Source of the DNA: Bacteroidota bacterium
GTDB lineage: Bacteria; Bacteroidota; Bacteroidia; Bacteroidales; P3
Assembly: GCA_030540495.1 (NCBI GenBank)
Contig: JAUNWC010000138.1
Location: 1-5,084 of the forward strand
DNA: 5,084 nt
Direction of reading: 5' to 3'
Positions 4,225 to 5,084 of this stretch are shown in pieces. The position numbers and the translations under genes are program-made. How positions within the stretch are numbered: position 1 is the stretch's first letter; the number at the start of each line of letters is the position of its first letter. Under the pieces are notes generated by a model. The model was not told the DNA's origin. It was given only the letters and a program-made list of their open reading frames with translations, and did no database searches.

Positions 4225-5043
4225 ATGAAATTGAAAAGATATGCTATTGTATTATTGGTTGTTATAGGCTTAGTTGCTTGTGATGACTATGCTGAAGGAG
4301 AACTTAGAATACCACTTCCTGGTCCTATAAAGGAGGATGTGTCCATAACAAAAAAACAAGACACCCAAGCCGTTCTTTTGGAAGAATATAGCGGTTGGTC
4401 TTGTACTAACTGCCCTAAGGCTGCCGAAGAATTGGAGAATTTAAAACATTCTTATCAAGGACAATTGGTGGCTCTTACCATACATGCAGGTCACTTTGCT
4501 ACACCAAGTAAGAGTAATAATTACTTGGATTTGAGAACCGAGTATGGCACCTCTCTTTATAATTCGTTCAACATAAACACAAACCCTATAGGTATGGTAA
4601 ATCGTTCGGGTTCTATGTTGCAATATGGTGTATGGGCAACAACTATAGAATCAGAACTTTCCTCTATGTCGCACTCTCTAAACATAGGTTTGGGAGCAAG
4701 GCAGACAGGAAATCAAATATATGTTGGAGTTGAGTTGTCCGCATTAAAGAATATATCGGAAAATCTTTTGCTAACTCTTGTTGTTGCAGAAGATGGTATT
4801 GTGGGTGTGCAAATGGATGGTAGCAAAAAAGACACTGCTTACACATTCCATAATGTATTAAGAGAGAATGCTTTGGTTAATTTGCCTATAAATACTCAGC
4901 CAATTTCTGCCGATGAGACAATAAAACGTAATTATGCTATAAACATAGGTTCGGGATGGAATTTGTCTAATTGTAGAGTAATAGCAATAGTTACCAACCA
5001 AGAAAATGGTAAAGTTATTCAAGCAAACGAAATAGAGTTATAA
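4225..5043 (+). CDS. Omp28-family outer membrane lipoprotein, thioredoxin-like (272 aa)
   Basis: An exported lipoprotein of the Omp28 type (named after Porphyromonas gingivalis Omp28). Residues 1-18 are a lipoprotein signal with basic KLKR, a hydrophobic core and the lipobox LVAC, lipid Cys19. The DDYAEGE after the Cys is acidic, like the Bacteroidetes surface-export signal, so the protein may be surface-exposed. A thioredoxin-like domain spans about 45-150. It has YSGWSCTNCP with the CxxC pair at Cys60/Cys63, a helix after it, and TNPIGMVNR (118-126), which holds the expected cis-proline. The C-terminal half (about 150-272) is beta-rich and has the family's VVAEDGIVGVQ and HNVLRE segments. 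Length fits the family. The start has an A-rich leader and no Shine-Dalgarno, normal for Bacteroidetes. It is divergent from the phage operon and so probably a cellular gene. The redox role is inferred from CxxC. Confidence 0.88.
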   Translation: MKLKRYAIVLLVVIGLVACDDYAEGELRIPLPGPIKEDVSITKKQDTQAVLLEEYSGWSCTNCPKAAEELENLKHSYQGQLVALTIHAGHFATPSKSNNYLDLRTEYGTSLYNSFNINTNPIGMVNRSGSMLQYGVWATTIESELSSMSHSLNIGLGARQTGNQIYVGVELSALKNISENLLLTLVVAEDGIVGVQMDGSKKDTAYTFHNVLRENALVNLPINTQPISADETIKRNYAINIGSGWNLSNCRVIAIVTNQENGKVIQANEIEL

Positions 5044-5059
5044 TAAGTTATAATAAGTT
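5037..5059 (+). repeat. 10-bp tandem repeat across the lipoprotein stop codon
   Basis: GTTATAATAA occurs at 5037-5046 and 5047-5056 and is followed by GTT. The first unit contains the last codon and two tandem TAA stops (5041-5046). It is AT-rich and short, so it may be simple replication slippage. Confidence 0.6.
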
Positions 5060-5074
5060 GGAGGCACAGCCTCC
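5060..5074 (+). terminator. probable intrinsic terminator after the lipoprotein gene
   Basis: GGAGGC, loop ACA, GCCTCC: a perfect GC-rich 6-bp stem 16 bases after the stop codon, followed by TTATAGGTTA. The position suits a terminator for the lipoprotein transcript. The following T-run is poor and the window ends here, so efficiency is uncertain. The stem is symmetrical and could serve a convergent gene as well. Confidence 0.55.
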
Positions 5075-5084
5075 TTATAGGTTA

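Noticed and set aside
4441..4846. Minus-strand frames of about 60 codons inside the lipoprotein gene.
   Set aside because: They are antisense to a confident Omp28-family gene and show no ribosome binding site or domain.

Overview
The window is AT-rich DNA from a member of the Bacteroidetes (probably Bacteroidales). The host assignment rests on the right-hand gene, an Omp28-type lipoprotein with a thioredoxin-like CxxC motif. It also fits the A-rich, Shine-Dalgarno-less leader of that gene. The left four fifths (about 1-4169) is a tightly packed, leftward early/replication-recombination module of a prophage or a related mobile element. The right fifth (4225-5043) is an ordinary-looking cellular lipoprotein gene transcribed rightward.

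In transcription order on the minus strand, the module holds these genes. First is an ERF-type single-strand annealing protein (4169-3546), then two tiny genes of 54 and 24 codons (3532-3368, 3311-3237). Next are a 125-aa coiled-coil phage protein (3235-2858) and a 182-aa basic, low-complexity protein with a GAQPGNQNARK motif (2855-2307). A 105-aa protein follows with the C-terminal domain seen in phage replication proteins (2262-1945), then a 248-aa phage/mobile-element protein (1925-1179). Four small genes come next (1130-831, 818-609, 612-334, 306-64), and a partial gene runs off the left edge (43 to <1). Gaps are mostly 1-50 bases, two genes overlap by 4 bases, and several carry clear Shine-Dalgarno sequences next to the preceding stop. 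This looks like one polycistronic operon.

Three things stand out. (1) The 182-aa and 105-aa genes look like the two halves of one replication protein. The reading frames overlap for 88 bases, and a -1 slip at A7T7 (two back-to-back slippery heptamers in the correct frame) would fuse them. This could be programmed frameshifting, a split gene, or a homopolymer error. (2) The linker part of the same gene holds a 22-bp direct repeat, a 7-bp core in three copies, an 11-bp inverted repeat and a 32-base homopyrimidine tract. That layout recalls the lambda origin inside gene O and makes it a candidate replication origin. (3) The first ~165 bases of the ERF gene contain three successive perfect stem-loops. 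One is followed by a T-run on the plus strand and looks like a terminator for rightward antisense transcription.

No integrase, repressor, tRNA, CRISPR array or insertion sequence is visible. The change from phage module to cellular gene falls in or near the 55-base divergent gap 4170-4224.
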